Positions 8,778 through 19,760 of a DNA stretch of 63,201 bases are shown here, piece after piece. Under the pieces are notes generated by a model. That model saw nothing but the letters and a program-made list of their open reading frames with translations. It was not told the DNA's origin and made no database searches. Numbering within the stretch: the first letter of the stretch is position 1; the number at the start of each line of letters is the position of its first letter. A program made the translations under genes and the position numbers. Source of the DNA: an uncultured Pelagibacteraceae bacterium (GTDB lineage Bacteria > Pseudomonadota > Alphaproteobacteria > Pelagibacterales > Pelagibacteraceae); NCBI GenBank assembly GCA_902630065.1, contig CACOTF010000004.1, positions 1 through 63,201 of the forward strand, in the 5' to 3' direction.

Positions 8778-9325
8778 TGCCTAGTTCAAAATCAGCGTAT
8801 AGTTTTTCAAATAAAAAAGAGAAATTTGATACACACATCATAGTCGTTTGGGTAGACAATGAAGCTGGTGTATTGGCGAGAGTAGTCGGTCTATTTTCTG
8901 GTAGAGGTTATAATATTGAGTCTTTAGCAGTTGCCCAAGTTGACGAGAAGTTAAAGATATCAAGGATAACAATTGTAACTACAGGAACGCCACAAGTTGT
9001 TAATCAAATTAAACTTCAATTAAAAAAACTTGTACCCGTTCATAAGGTTGCAGATTTTAAAAGAGAAGATAAAGCAGTCATCTTTAAAGAGATGGCATTA
9101 TTTAAAATTGTTGGTCCAAATAATAAATTAGAGAGTGCATTGAAAGCTTGTAAAAGATATAATCCTGTATTACTAGACAAAACAAAAAAATCGAATGTTA
9201 TTCAAATAACAGCTTTAAGACGAGAAATAGATAAAATGTCAAAGGATTTAAAAAAATTTGGATTGGTGAGTGTTTCAAGAACAGGAGCCGTAGCTATGAC
9301 AAGAGGTGCAGATATATTTAAATAA
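8777..9325 (+). CDS. ilvH: Acetolactate synthase, small (regulatory) subunit
   Basis: This 182-residue protein has an N-terminal ACT domain (about residues 20-95) with NEAGVLARVVGLFSGRGYNIESL, the canonical IlvH/IlvN signature that binds the feedback inhibitor valine, and a C-terminal second ACT-like domain. It activates IlvB and makes it valine-sensitive. A 1-nt overlap with ilvB suggests coupled translation. The first 15 or so residues, rich in Ser and Lys, form a short extension before the ACT fold. Confidence 0.95.
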   Translation: MPSSKSAYSFSNKKEKFDTHIIVVWVDNEAGVLARVVGLFSGRGYNIESLAVAQVDEKLKISRITIVTTGTPQVVNQIKLQLKKLVPVHKVADFKREDKAVIFKEMALFKIVGPNNKLESALKACKRYNPVLLDKTKKSNVIQITALRREIDKMSKDLKKFGLVSVSRTGAVAMTRGADIFK

Positions 9326-10366
<1,041 letters not shown>

Positions 10367-10376
10367 CTTCATGTTA

Positions 10377-10406
10377 AAATTGGGTTAAATTACCCAATTT
10401 ATTTTG
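10377..10406 (+). terminator. Candidate Rho-independent terminator after ilvC
   Basis: AAATTGGGT (10377-10385) and ACCCAATTT (10392-10400) form a 9-bp stem with a 6-nt loop, followed by ATTTT. The T-run is short and interrupted, so termination may be partial. The hairpin separates ilvBHC from leuA. Confidence 0.55.
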
Positions 10407-10413
10407 CAATCTG

Positions 10414-10440
10414 AGCGAGAGCATGTATTATGCTCGAGCT
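10414..10440 (+). promoter_or_regulatory. Inverted repeat or hairpin at the leuA 5' end
   Basis: AGC, GA, GAGCAT, a GTATT loop, ATGCTC, GA and GCT form two stacked helices of 6 and 3 bp separated by tandem G-A mismatches. The TATTAT in the loop (10426-10431) resembles a -10 element. The repeat covers the upstream ATG (10423) and lies about 13 nt before the preferred ATG (10453). It could be an operator or a leader hairpin. Confidence 0.4.
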
Positions 10441-10452
10441 AAAAAATTTACA

Positions 10453-12027
10453 ATGTCAGATAAAGAAAAATTATACATATTTGATACGACTATGCGTGAT
10501 GGTGAACAATCACCAGGTGCATCTATGAGCGTTGAGGAAAAAATTCAGATTTCAAGAGTATTTGATGAAATGGGAATAGACATCGTTGAAGCTGGTTTCC
10601 CAATTGCATCACCAGGAGACTTTGAGGCAGTCTCAGAAATAAGTAAAATAATGAAAAACTCAATTCCATGTGGTCTTTCAAGGGCATTAAAAAAAGATAT
10701 TGATGCGTGTCATGAATCATTGAAACATGCACCAAGATTTAGAATCCATACCTTTATTTCTACTAGTCCATTACATATGAAACACAAACTAGAAATGACA
10801 AACGAGCAGGTTCTAGACGCAATTAAAGAAAGTGTTACTTATGCAAGAAACTTTACTGATGATGTTGAGTGGTCATGCGAAGACGGAACTAGAACTGATA
10901 TGGATTTTATGTGTAAAACAGTCGAACTTGCAATTAACTGTGGAGCCAAAACTATAAATATTCCAGATACAGTTGGATATTCTATTCCAGAAGAATTTGC
11001 AAAAACAATTAAACATCTAAAGAATAATGTTCCAAACATAGACAAAGCTATATTATCTGCACACTGTCACAATGATCTTGGCTTGGCAGTAGCAAATGCA
11101 TTGGCTGGAGTCTCAGAGGGTGTAAGACAAATAGAGTGTACAATTAATGGAATAGGTGAAAGAGCAGGGAATGCCGCATTAGAGGAAGTAGTTATGGCAA
11201 TTAAAACTAGAAATGATTTGATGCCATACAATACAGGAGTTAAAACAGAATTAATAAGTAAAGCCTCTAAAATAGTTTCAAACGCAACTGGTTTCCCAGT
11301 TCAATTTAACAAAGCAATAGTTGGAAAAAACGCTTTTGCACATGAGTCGGGAATTCATCAGGATGGAATGCTAAAAAATAGGGAAACCTATGAAATCATG
11401 ACTCCAGAAAGTGTTGGAGTAAAGAAAACATCTTTAGTAATGGGTAAACATTCAGGACGACATGCATTTAAAGATAAATTATCTGATTTAGGATATTCAG
11501 ATCTTACAGACGATATTATCCAAGCTGCATTTGGAAAATTTAAAGTTTTAGCTGATAAAAAAAAGCATATATATGACGAAGATATAGTTGCGCTAGTTGA
11601 TGATAGCCTAATTGTAGATAATAAAATAAATGCAATTAATTTAAAATCTTTAAAAGTTTTTGCTGGCACAGGAGAACCACAAAAAGCCGAAATGACATTA
11701 GATGTATATGGCGATATTAAAAATACAACAGAAACAGGTGATGGACCGGTTGATGCAATATTTAAATGTATAAAAAAATTATTTCCTCACGATGTAAAAT
11801 TATCTCTTTATCAAGTACACGCAGTAACAGAAGGTACAGATGCTCAAGCGACTGTTAGTGTAAAAATTGAAGAAAATGATAGGACTACAGTTGGTCAATC
11901 AGCTGACACAGATACTTTAGTTGCATCAGCAAACGCATATTTAAATGCATTGAATAAAATGCTTATAAAACGTGAGAAAAAAGCGCCATCTCAAAATATT
12001 AAACATCAAAAAGTGAAAGGAATATAA
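10453..12027 (+). CDS. leuA: 2-isopropylmalate synthase
   Basis: LeuA condenses acetyl-CoA with 2-oxoisovalerate, the committed step of leucine synthesis. The HMGL-like TIM barrel starts with FDTTMRDGEQSPGASM, and the metal-binding HCHNDLGLAVANA motif is intact. A LeuA regulatory dimer domain (from about residue 400) carries VHAVTEGTDAQATV, where leucine binds in the family. The ATG at 10453 gives 524 residues and an N-terminus (MSDKEKLYIFD) like other LeuA proteins. The earlier ATG at 10423 would add ten residues and lies inside a hairpin. mreB follows after 4 nt. Confidence 0.94.
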   Translation: MSDKEKLYIFDTTMRDGEQSPGASMSVEEKIQISRVFDEMGIDIVEAGFPIASPGDFEAVSEISKIMKNSIPCGLSRALKKDIDACHESLKHAPRFRIHTFISTSPLHMKHKLEMTNEQVLDAIKESVTYARNFTDDVEWSCEDGTRTDMDFMCKTVELAINCGAKTINIPDTVGYSIPEEFAKTIKHLKNNVPNIDKAILSAHCHNDLGLAVANALAGVSEGVRQIECTINGIGERAGNAALEEVVMAIKTRNDLMPYNTGVKTELISKASKIVSNATGFPVQFNKAIVGKNAFAHESGIHQDGMLKNRETYEIMTPESVGVKKTSLVMGKHSGRHAFKDKLSDLGYSDLTDDIIQAAFGKFKVLADKKKHIYDEDIVALVDDSLIVDNKINAINLKSLKVFAGTGEPQKAEMTLDVYGDIKNTTETGDGPVDAIFKCIKKLFPHDVKLSLYQVHAVTEGTDAQATVSVKIEENDRTTVGQSADTDTLVASANAYLNALNKMLIKREKKAPSQNIKHQKVKGI

Positions 12028-12031
12028 TTAA

Positions 12032-13063
<1,032 letters not shown>

Positions 13064-13068
13064 ATATT

Positions 13069-13905
13069 ATGTCAACAGAATCGAGTAGAGATGATTTTAT
13101 TATTGCTATTCGTTCAGCATTTTTAAAAAAAGGAAATAGACAAAAGTTTTCTTTATTTACTCTATTAATCATATCTATTTTAGTATTATCATTAGAGTAT
13201 TTTAAAACTGGTCCAGTTAATCAATTTAGGTCAATTACAAAAGATATTATATTTAGAGGATCATACGTTGTATCAAGCCCATTTAAATATGTAAAAGATA
13301 AATATTATCTCTTCCAAGATCATATGAGTATGTATGAAGAGTTTTCAGTTTTAAGAGATAAAAACTTAGATCTTGACTCGCTTAGAAAAGAAGTTGATTT
13401 TTATAAATCAGAAAATGCTCTCTTAAAAAAATTGATAGAAGAAAGAGATCTCTTTTCCAAAGAGTATATGTTAACAAAGATTTTATTAGACAAACAAAGT
13501 CCGTATTTAAAGTCTCTGATAATTAATAAAGGTCAAAAAAATGGAATTAAATTAGGATCAGCTGTTAAAGATCGATTATATTACATTGGAAAGGTTGTAA
13601 ATGTTAACTTTTTAAGCTCTAGAGTATTACTGGCCAATGATCTTAATAGCAAAATCCCAATCATTATTGAGCCAAGTGGCATCAATGCAATACTCTCAGG
13701 AAATGGAAATGATGAATATGCAGAACTAGAGTACCTACCGAAAGACAATGAAATAAAAGAGAATGAAATTGTTTATACTTCAGGTTCAGATGGCACAATT
13801 CCTGCATCAATTCCTGTTGGAAAAATAATAATTAAAGATAATAAAAAGTATGTGAAGTTTTACAGTAACTTAAATCAACTAAATTATGTACAGGTAAATA
13901 AGTAA
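13069..13905 (+). CDS. mreC: Rod-shape protein MreC
   Basis: The 278-residue protein has one N-terminal membrane helix (about residues 24-42), a coiled coil (about residues 85-125) and a periplasmic beta domain with INKGQKNGIKLGSAV and VYTSGSDGTIPASIPVG, matching MreC. It activates the PBP2-RodA synthase from the periplasmic side and links it to MreB. It begins 5 nt after mreB and is followed 1 nt later by mreD. Confidence 0.93.
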   Translation: MSTESSRDDFIIAIRSAFLKKGNRQKFSLFTLLIISILVLSLEYFKTGPVNQFRSITKDIIFRGSYVVSSPFKYVKDKYYLFQDHMSMYEEFSVLRDKNLDLDSLRKEVDFYKSENALLKKLIEERDLFSKEYMLTKILLDKQSPYLKSLIINKGQKNGIKLGSAVKDRLYYIGKVVNVNFLSSRVLLANDLNSKIPIIIEPSGINAILSGNGNDEYAELEYLPKDNEIKENEIVYTSGSDGTIPASIPVGKIIIKDNKKYVKFYSNLNQLNYVQVNK

Positions 13906-13906
13906 A

Positions 13907-14428
13907 ATGGCTAGAGGAGATACAAAATTTTATCAATTTTTGTTAAATGGTTTTCCAATTATTTTATTATTTTTCTTTGCTTTGACAGGTTATACATTTT
14001 CACTCCAGATTTTCAAAATTAATATATCTTTTAATTTTATTCACTTAATTGTTTTTTATTGGGTTTTAAGGAAACCTGAAATGCTTGGTTATGGCCTTAT
14101 TTTTTTTGCAGGTGTAATTAATGATGTTGTACAAAACCTACCAATTGGAGTTTCATCAATAAATTATCTTTTACTATGTGTCATCGCATCTTTTTTTAGG
14201 ACTAGAACTTTAGTTCCTAATCTAATTTATGATTGGATACTATTCTTTATCGCAATATTAATTATTAGCTCAATTCATTTCTCAGTATTAGCAATTTTTT
14301 TTGATGGAAGTATTAGTTATGGGACTTTAATGTCAACGGCCTTTTTTTCATTTTTAATTTATCCAGCAGTGGCAAAATTATTCAATCAAATTTATTTATT
14401 AGGTTTAAAGCAAGAAAATGTTGAATAG
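13907..14428 (+). CDS. mreD: Rod-shape protein MreD
   Basis: This 173-residue protein is almost wholly hydrophobic with about five membrane helices. It carries a GVINDVVQNLPIG segment that fits the MreD family. Sequence conservation in MreD is weak, so the position between mreC and mrdA is the main support. It is part of the elongasome membrane complex. Its end overlaps the mrdA start by 11 nt. Confidence 0.88.
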   Translation: MARGDTKFYQFLLNGFPIILLFFFALTGYTFSLQIFKINISFNFIHLIVFYWVLRKPEMLGYGLIFFAGVINDVVQNLPIGVSSINYLLLCVIASFFRTRTLVPNLIYDWILFFIAILIISSIHFSVLAIFFDGSISYGTLMSTAFFSFLIYPAVAKLFNQIYLLGLKQENVE

Positions 14429-16367
14429 AGGGAGAAACATAGAGAAAGGCAGAGTAATAACAAGGAGGATGTTTATACTGGCTGCAGCAAAAATATTACT
14501 CTTTGCAGGTATTTCATCAAGATTATATAATTTACAAATTTCTGATAGAGAAAAATATGAAATTTTATCTGATAAAAATAGAATACGTGAATGGAAAACT
14601 CCTCCTCAGAGAGGAATAATTGTAGATAACTTTAATAAAGTGCTAGCAAGCAACGATAGAGTTTTTCAGCTACATTTAATATTAGATGAAATTAATGATT
14701 TTGATGTAACAATATTTAAAATTAAAAATATAATCGGATTAGATCAGTTTGAAATTAAAAAATTATATAAAAAGAAGGAAAGATTAAAACCTTGGGATAC
14801 ATTGGTAGTTTCGGACAATTTAACCTGGGAACAATTCTCAAAAATTAATTTATATTTACATGAATTAGAAGGCGCAAAACCTGTATTATCGACATCCAGG
14901 TTCTATCCTTATGCAAATGACTTGGCACACATAGTTGGTTATGTTGGTGATGCTAGTCCAAAAGATCTTGAAAAACCTGAGATAAAAGAAAATTTTGTTC
15001 CAGGTTTAAAAGTAGGGAAATATGGAATAGAAAATTCTCAAGAGAAAATGTTAATAGGTAACTACGGTATTAAAAGATATGAAGTCAATGCATCTGGAAA
15101 AAGAATAAGCCAAATAGATTATATTAAAGAAAGACAAGGTAATAAAGTTAACTTAACTATAGATATAGAAATCCAAAAATTTGCCCAAGAGCTGCTTAAA
15201 GGAAAAGCAGGTTCAATATGCGCAATGGACATATATACTGGAGAAGTTGTTGCAATGGCATCATCACCAACCTATGATCCAAATAAATTTACACACGGAA
15301 TTAATCAAAAAGATTGGCAAGAAATTAGAAATAATCCTCTAAAACCATTGATAAATAAGTCTATTGCAGGGCTTTATTCTCCTGGTTCAACTTTTAAGCC
15401 ATTAGTTGCTCTAGCAGCTCTTGAATATGGAATATTAGATCCCAATAAAACAATAAGATGCAAAGGTCATAAGCATCCATATGAACTATATGGAGTTAAA
15501 TATCATTGTTGGAAAAAAGAAGGTCACGGTTACATGAAGTTGAGAAATGCAATCAAACAATCTTGCGATATTTACTTTTATGAAATGGCAAGATTACTAG
15601 GTGTTGATAAATTATCTATAATTGCAAAAAGATATGGGCTAGGGACTAATGTACTTGGAGATCTTTATAACGACGAAAAAAATGGATTAGTTCCAGATAC
15701 TAAATGGAAGAGACGTGCATTGGAGCAAAGTTGGTATTTAGGAGAAACTGTTATCAATGGTATTGGACAAGGTTATATTCAAACTACACCACTACAACTT
15801 TGTCTAATGACTGCACAAATTGCAAATGGAGGATATAAAATAAAACCTCACATCATAAAAGACGAGTCTATAAATTATAAGGACGTAATAAATAAAATTA
15901 AATTAGATCAATCTAATTTTCCATTGCATGAAAGAAATTACTTAGATGACATAAAAGTTGAATTTTATCAAAGAATGTATCACAAAAAGTCTAATATTAA
16001 TTTTGTTTTAGATGCAATGTTTGGCTCTACAAATGAACAATATGGAACATCATACAAATCTCGTTATGATGATCCCAAATATCAATTTGCTGGTAAAACT
16101 GGAACATCGCAAGTTAGAAGAATAACTGATCTTGATAGAGAACTAGATTTAGATACTGATCAAATTGAGTATAAAAAAAGAGACCATGCATTGTATGTTG
16201 CTTTTGCGCCATATAAGGATCCACGATATGCAATAAGTGTTATTATTGAACATGGAGGCTCTGGAAGTAAAGCAGCTGCTCCGCTTGCAAGCAAATTGAT
16301 CAAAAGAATTATCGACAGACATAAATTAAGAGAACAATTTAATAACGGAAATACAAGTTTAGCATAA
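14418..16367 (+). CDS. mrdA: Penicillin-binding protein 2 (elongasome transpeptidase)
   Basis: The 649-residue protein has an N-terminal membrane anchor (about residues 18-35), a pedestal domain opening with PPQRGIIVDN, and a transpeptidase domain. The active-site motifs are SxxK in SPGSTFKP, SxN as SCD in IKQSCDIYFYEMA, and KTGTSQV. It crosslinks septum-independent peptidoglycan together with RodA. A TAATG overlap joins it to rodA. Length and motif order are normal for PBP2. Confidence 0.96.
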   Translation: MLNRGRNIEKGRVITRRMFILAAAKILLFAGISSRLYNLQISDREKYEILSDKNRIREWKTPPQRGIIVDNFNKVLASNDRVFQLHLILDEINDFDVTIFKIKNIIGLDQFEIKKLYKKKERLKPWDTLVVSDNLTWEQFSKINLYLHELEGAKPVLSTSRFYPYANDLAHIVGYVGDASPKDLEKPEIKENFVPGLKVGKYGIENSQEKMLIGNYGIKRYEVNASGKRISQIDYIKERQGNKVNLTIDIEIQKFAQELLKGKAGSICAMDIYTGEVVAMASSPTYDPNKFTHGINQKDWQEIRNNPLKPLINKSIAGLYSPGSTFKPLVALAALEYGILDPNKTIRCKGHKHPYELYGVKYHCWKKEGHGYMKLRNAIKQSCDIYFYEMARLLGVDKLSIIAKRYGLGTNVLGDLYNDEKNGLVPDTKWKRRALEQSWYLGETVINGIGQGYIQTTPLQLCLMTAQIANGGYKIKPHIIKDESINYKDVINKIKLDQSNFPLHERNYLDDIKVEFYQRMYHKKSNINFVLDAMFGSTNEQYGTSYKSRYDDPKYQFAGKTGTSQVRRITDLDRELDLDTDQIEYKKRDHALYVAFAPYKDPRYAISVIIEHGGSGSKAAAPLASKLIKRIIDRHKLREQFNNGNTSLA

Positions 16368-17497
16368 TGTTAAGAGAGAGAATACAATCTAGTAATTACA
16401 GTTTTATTGATAAATTAAGATCTATAGATTATTTGTTGATATTATTAATCATTGCTATTGGATCAATTAGTGTATTTGCAATTTACTCAACAGAGGGAGG
16501 AAAATTTTCTTTTTATACTAAAAATCACATAATAAGATTATCAGTATTTTTTAGTTTATTTTTAGTCTTATCATTTGTCAGAGTTTCTACCTGGTATAAA
16601 AATGCTTACTTATTTTATATTGTTGGATTAGTTTTATTAATAACAGTTTTATTTTTTGGAATTTCAGCTTCAGGTGCAACAAGATGGATAAACTTATACT
16701 TTCTAAATTTACAACCGTCAGAATTAATGAAAATTGCAGTAATAATATGTTTTGCAAGATATTATCATAGAATTCAAAGCTCAGATATTCAAAGCTATAA
16801 ATTTTTAATTCAACCAATTATTCTCTTAATCATTCCATGTTATCTTGTTATTCAACAACCTGATTTAGGAACTTCTATTTTAATCGCAGGTAGTGGTATC
16901 GCTATAATTTGGTTGGCAGGTCTTAATATTAAATATTTTGTTTATTCTGGATTGTTATTATTAGTATCATTGCCTTTTGTTATTTCCGTTTTAAAACCTT
17001 ATCAAAAGTCAAGAATTCTAACCTTCTTTAATCCTGATAGAGATCCCCTAGGAGCTGGATATCAAATAATTCAATCAAAAATAGCTATTGGATCTGGTGG
17101 TTTTTTTGGGAAAGGATATTTAAAAGGTACACAAAGTTATCTAGAGTTTTTACCTGAAAAACATACAGACTTTATATTCACACTATTTTCCGAAGAATTT
17201 GGATTCCTTGGGTCAATTATACTTTTATTTTTATACATATTATTAATTTATAGAATAATAAATGTTGGACTAGTCTCAAGGAGCTTCTTTGCAAAATTAT
17301 ACTGCTTCGGTTTTGCTACAGCAATTTTTTTATATGTATTTGTTAACATAGCTATGGTTTTAGGAATGCTACCAATTGTTGGCGCACCATTACCTATAAT
17401 GTCTTATGGCGGATCATCTTTGTTATCTATTATGTTGGGATTGAGTATTGTTATGAGTTGTAAAATTTATAATCAGGAACAAATATCAGTCTATTAA
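16367..17497 (+). CDS. mrdB: SEDS-family glycosyltransferase RodA
   Basis: A 376-residue membrane protein with about ten helices. It contains the SEDS hallmarks QPDLGTS in the fourth periplasmic region (the catalytic Asp region), LPEKHTDFIFTLFSEEFG and the C-terminal GAPLPIMSYGGSS. It polymerises glycan strands from lipid II with PBP2. It ends the mre operon, and its stop codon abuts the stop codon of the convergent phosphatase gene with no intervening base, so a terminator must lie inside a coding region if one exists. Confidence 0.96.
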   Translation: MLRERIQSSNYSFIDKLRSIDYLLILLIIAIGSISVFAIYSTEGGKFSFYTKNHIIRLSVFFSLFLVLSFVRVSTWYKNAYLFYIVGLVLLITVLFFGISASGATRWINLYFLNLQPSELMKIAVIICFARYYHRIQSSDIQSYKFLIQPIILLIIPCYLVIQQPDLGTSILIAGSGIAIIWLAGLNIKYFVYSGLLLLVSLPFVISVLKPYQKSRILTFFNPDRDPLGAGYQIIQSKIAIGSGGFFGKGYLKGTQSYLEFLPEKHTDFIFTLFSEEFGFLGSIILLFLYILLIYRIINVGLVSRSFFAKLYCFGFATAIFLYVFVNIAMVLGMLPIVGAPLPIMSYGGSSLLSIMLGLSIVMSCKIYNQEQISVY

Positions 17498-18787
17498 CTA
17501 TTTTCCATCTATAGCAACAATTGTTAAATCATCTTTTTGTATGTGTCCTGCACCAAGAATATCATCGATCATTGTTTTAAGTCTTTCATTAATTGGAGTT
17601 GATTGATATTTTTTAATGTAATTTTCAAATCCTTCAGAACCCAGCATTTCTCCACTTGGATTTTTTATTTCAGTAATTCCATCTGTAAAAATATACATTG
17701 AGCTTTTTTCAAAAGGAATGGTATGTTCAGGATATTTCGTTTTAGGCATGATACCCAAAGGTGGACCTGCTTCAGAAAAGTTACTAAAAGCACCATCAGA
17801 AGATAGTATTAATGGGGGTTCATGACCTGCGCTAGACAACAACAGCTCTTTTTTATTTGAATCATATATTCCAATTAGCATCGTAACAAACATACCTCTA
17901 GAAATTGTTTCACATATTTCATTATTTAGCTGAAATAATAAATCTGATGCTGAAAGATTAGTTTTACTTAAACATCTATAAAGACTAGACGCTTTTGACA
18001 TCAATAAAGATGATTTAATGCCTTTTCCGGATACATCGGCAACACCGAAACCATATTTTCCATCTCCTAAATCTGAAAAATTATAAAAATCCCCAGAGAC
18101 TACTTTTGCTGGTATATTTATTCCTGAAATAGGAAAATCTTTCTCTTTGTTCTTAGATAATAAAGATCTTTGAATTTCTCCAACAATTTCTACTTCTTTC
18201 TGTATTTTATTTTTCTCAACCATCTCTTTTGCCATCTTTGCATTTCTAATTGCTAGTGCTGCAGGAGCAGATAGTGTTTCTAAAAGTTTTCTGTCATCTT
18301 CTATAAATAATTTATCTTCAGTTTTTTTATTTAAGCAGTGTATTACACCAATACATTCATTTGCTGCAATTAAAGGAGAGCATAAAACTGAGTAGGTTGT
18401 AAAATTTGTTTTATTATCTAAATCAAAATAAAACTCTGCGATTTCTCTTACATCTTTTCTAACATTTCCTACACGAATACACTTTCTTTGCTGAACAGCT
18501 TTACCCATAACACCATCTTTTAGATCTAATTCGTATTCATCCAAATAATCTTGATGAAGTGATGCAATACATTCAAACTTTTTCTTTTGCTCATTTATTA
18601 AAAAAATGTTTGCAGCTTCTGCATTCAGTCTTGCAATTATTACCCGCAATGCATTCATTAGGGTGTCGTTTAAATCAAGAGATAAAGCAAAGTCTTGATT
18701 CATTTTTGTGACAAGTTCTAAGTCGACATTAACTTGTTCAGCTTCTTTTTTAGGTTCGATCGGTTTTTTTGATTTAAATAGAAACAT
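17498..18787 (-). CDS. GAF domain - PP2C (RsbU/SpoIIE-type) serine phosphatase
   Basis: The 429-residue soluble protein has a GAF sensor domain (about residues 30-180), a helical linker with EIVGEIQRSLL, and a PP2C-type phosphatase of the SpoIIE/RsbU class. The metal-binding motifs are visible: VVSGDFYNF, VADVSGKG, SSAGHEPPL, FTDGITE and DDLTIVAID. Such enzymes dephosphorylate STAS-domain anti-sigma antagonists and so release an anti-sigma kinase. No other partner-switch gene lies beside it. The only STAS and kinase genes in the window are about 27 kb away, next to a second PP2C enzyme. The GAF ligand is unknown. Confidence 0.9.
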   Translation of the reverse strand: MFLFKSKKPIEPKKEAEQVNVDLELVTKMNQDFALSLDLNDTLMNALRVIIARLNAEAANIFLINEQKKKFECIASLHQDYLDEYELDLKDGVMGKAVQQRKCIRVGNVRKDVREIAEFYFDLDNKTNFTTYSVLCSPLIAANECIGVIHCLNKKTEDKLFIEDDRKLLETLSAPAALAIRNAKMAKEMVEKNKIQKEVEIVGEIQRSLLSKNKEKDFPISGINIPAKVVSGDFYNFSDLGDGKYGFGVADVSGKGIKSSLLMSKASSLYRCLSKTNLSASDLLFQLNNEICETISRGMFVTMLIGIYDSNKKELLLSSAGHEPPLILSSDGAFSNFSEAGPPLGIMPKTKYPEHTIPFEKSSMYIFTDGITEIKNPSGEMLGSEGFENYIKKYQSTPINERLKTMIDDILGAGHIQKDDLTIVAIDGK

Positions 18788-18864
18788 TTATTTAACTAGT
18801 ATTTTAAACAATTTTTGATAAATTTTTCAACAATGGAGATTATAATTAATACACCTAATTTATA

Positions 18865-18932
18865 CATCCACCTTCAGGATGCCGTACTAATGGTTCAGTA
18901 TGTAATTGATGGGTTAATTCACATAACATCAA
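18865..18932 (+). other. Candidate structured leader before pilD (three hairpins)
   Basis: Three consecutive inverted repeats can form. CATCC/GGATG (18865-18881) has a 7-nt loop. CGTACT/AGTATG (18883-18902) is 6 bp with one G-U and an 8-nt loop. TTGATG/CATCAA (18906-18932) has a 15-nt loop. They fill most of the 168-nt gap between the divergent phosphatase gene and pilD. No known riboswitch class is recognised. In such AT-rich DNA short repeats arise by chance, so support is modest. Confidence 0.35.
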
Positions 18933-18955
18933 ACATTAAATTATAATCAGTTTCC

Positions 18956-19690
18956 GTGGATCTAATATTTGTAATTATTCTTGGAGGTCTTTGGGGCAGT
19001 TTTGCAAATGTTTGTATTTATAGACTCCCTAAAGGTAAAGGGTTTGTATCAGGAAGATCATTTTGTCCAAAATGTAAAAAATTAATTAATTGGAAAGACA
19101 ATATTCCTATAATTTCATTTCTATTTTTAAAAGGCAAATGTAGAAGTTGTAGAAAAAAAATTTCACCTCAGTATTTAATAGTTGAGCTAATTACAATTAT
19201 TTATTTTTTGGTGTTTTATTATTTATTTGGTATTAGCCTAACTACCTTATTTTTTTTAATTTTAGGGTTATCTCTTATAATAATTTTCTTCATAGACCTA
19301 AAACATTACATAATTCCTAATGTATTAACTTTTTCTCTTATGATAATTGGTTTTATAAAATCTTTTGATCCTAATTTAAATCCAGTTTTCCCAAACTATA
19401 TTAATTCTTTAATTGGAGGAATTTTTGGTTACTTGATTATTTGGTCTATAATTTATTTATATAAACAAATTAGAAAAAAAGAGGGCATGGGTTTAGGAGA
19501 TGCAAAACTTTTGTCAGCAATTGGTTTTTGGTTTGGATGGATATCAATACCTTTTATAATATTTTTATCCTCTGTAATAGCTTTATTAAGTGTTATTCCA
19601 AGTTTGTTGAAACGTTCAAAATCTCTGTCTTCACAAATTCCTTTTGGACCATATATAATCATTGGAACATTAGTTTATCTTTTTTTTTGA
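18956..19690 (+). CDS. pilD: Type IV prepilin peptidase / N-methyltransferase
   Basis: PilD cleaves prepilins after the leader glycine and methylates the new N-terminus. This 244-residue membrane protein has the two zinc-binding CxxC pairs (CPKC and CRSC, about residues 38-66) and the two catalytic aspartates in FIDLKHYIIPN and GLGDAKLL. The only plausible start is the GTG at 18956; no in-frame ATG matches the family N-terminus. It would process all six pilin-like proteins encoded between 33 and 47 kb. It lies apart from the main pilus cluster. Confidence 0.93.
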   Translation: MDLIFVIILGGLWGSFANVCIYRLPKGKGFVSGRSFCPKCKKLINWKDNIPIISFLFLKGKCRSCRKKISPQYLIVELITIIYFLVFYYLFGISLTTLFFLILGLSLIIIFFIDLKHYIIPNVLTFSLMIIGFIKSFDPNLNPVFPNYINSLIGGIFGYLIIWSIIYLYKQIRKKEGMGLGDAKLLSAIGFWFGWISIPFIIFLSSVIALLSVIPSLLKRSKSLSSQIPFGPYIIIGTLVYLFF

Positions 19691-19760
19691 AAATAGCTTT
19701 AAATCACTTTTATTTTAAAGATTTTAATGACAAACGGTCCCTAGAACTATTTCTTCAAAA

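Noticed and set aside
10423..10452. Earlier leuA start
   Set aside because: It lies in a hairpin, and its ten residues (MYYARAKKFT) do not resemble LeuA N-termini; the ATG at 10453 does. Not excluded.
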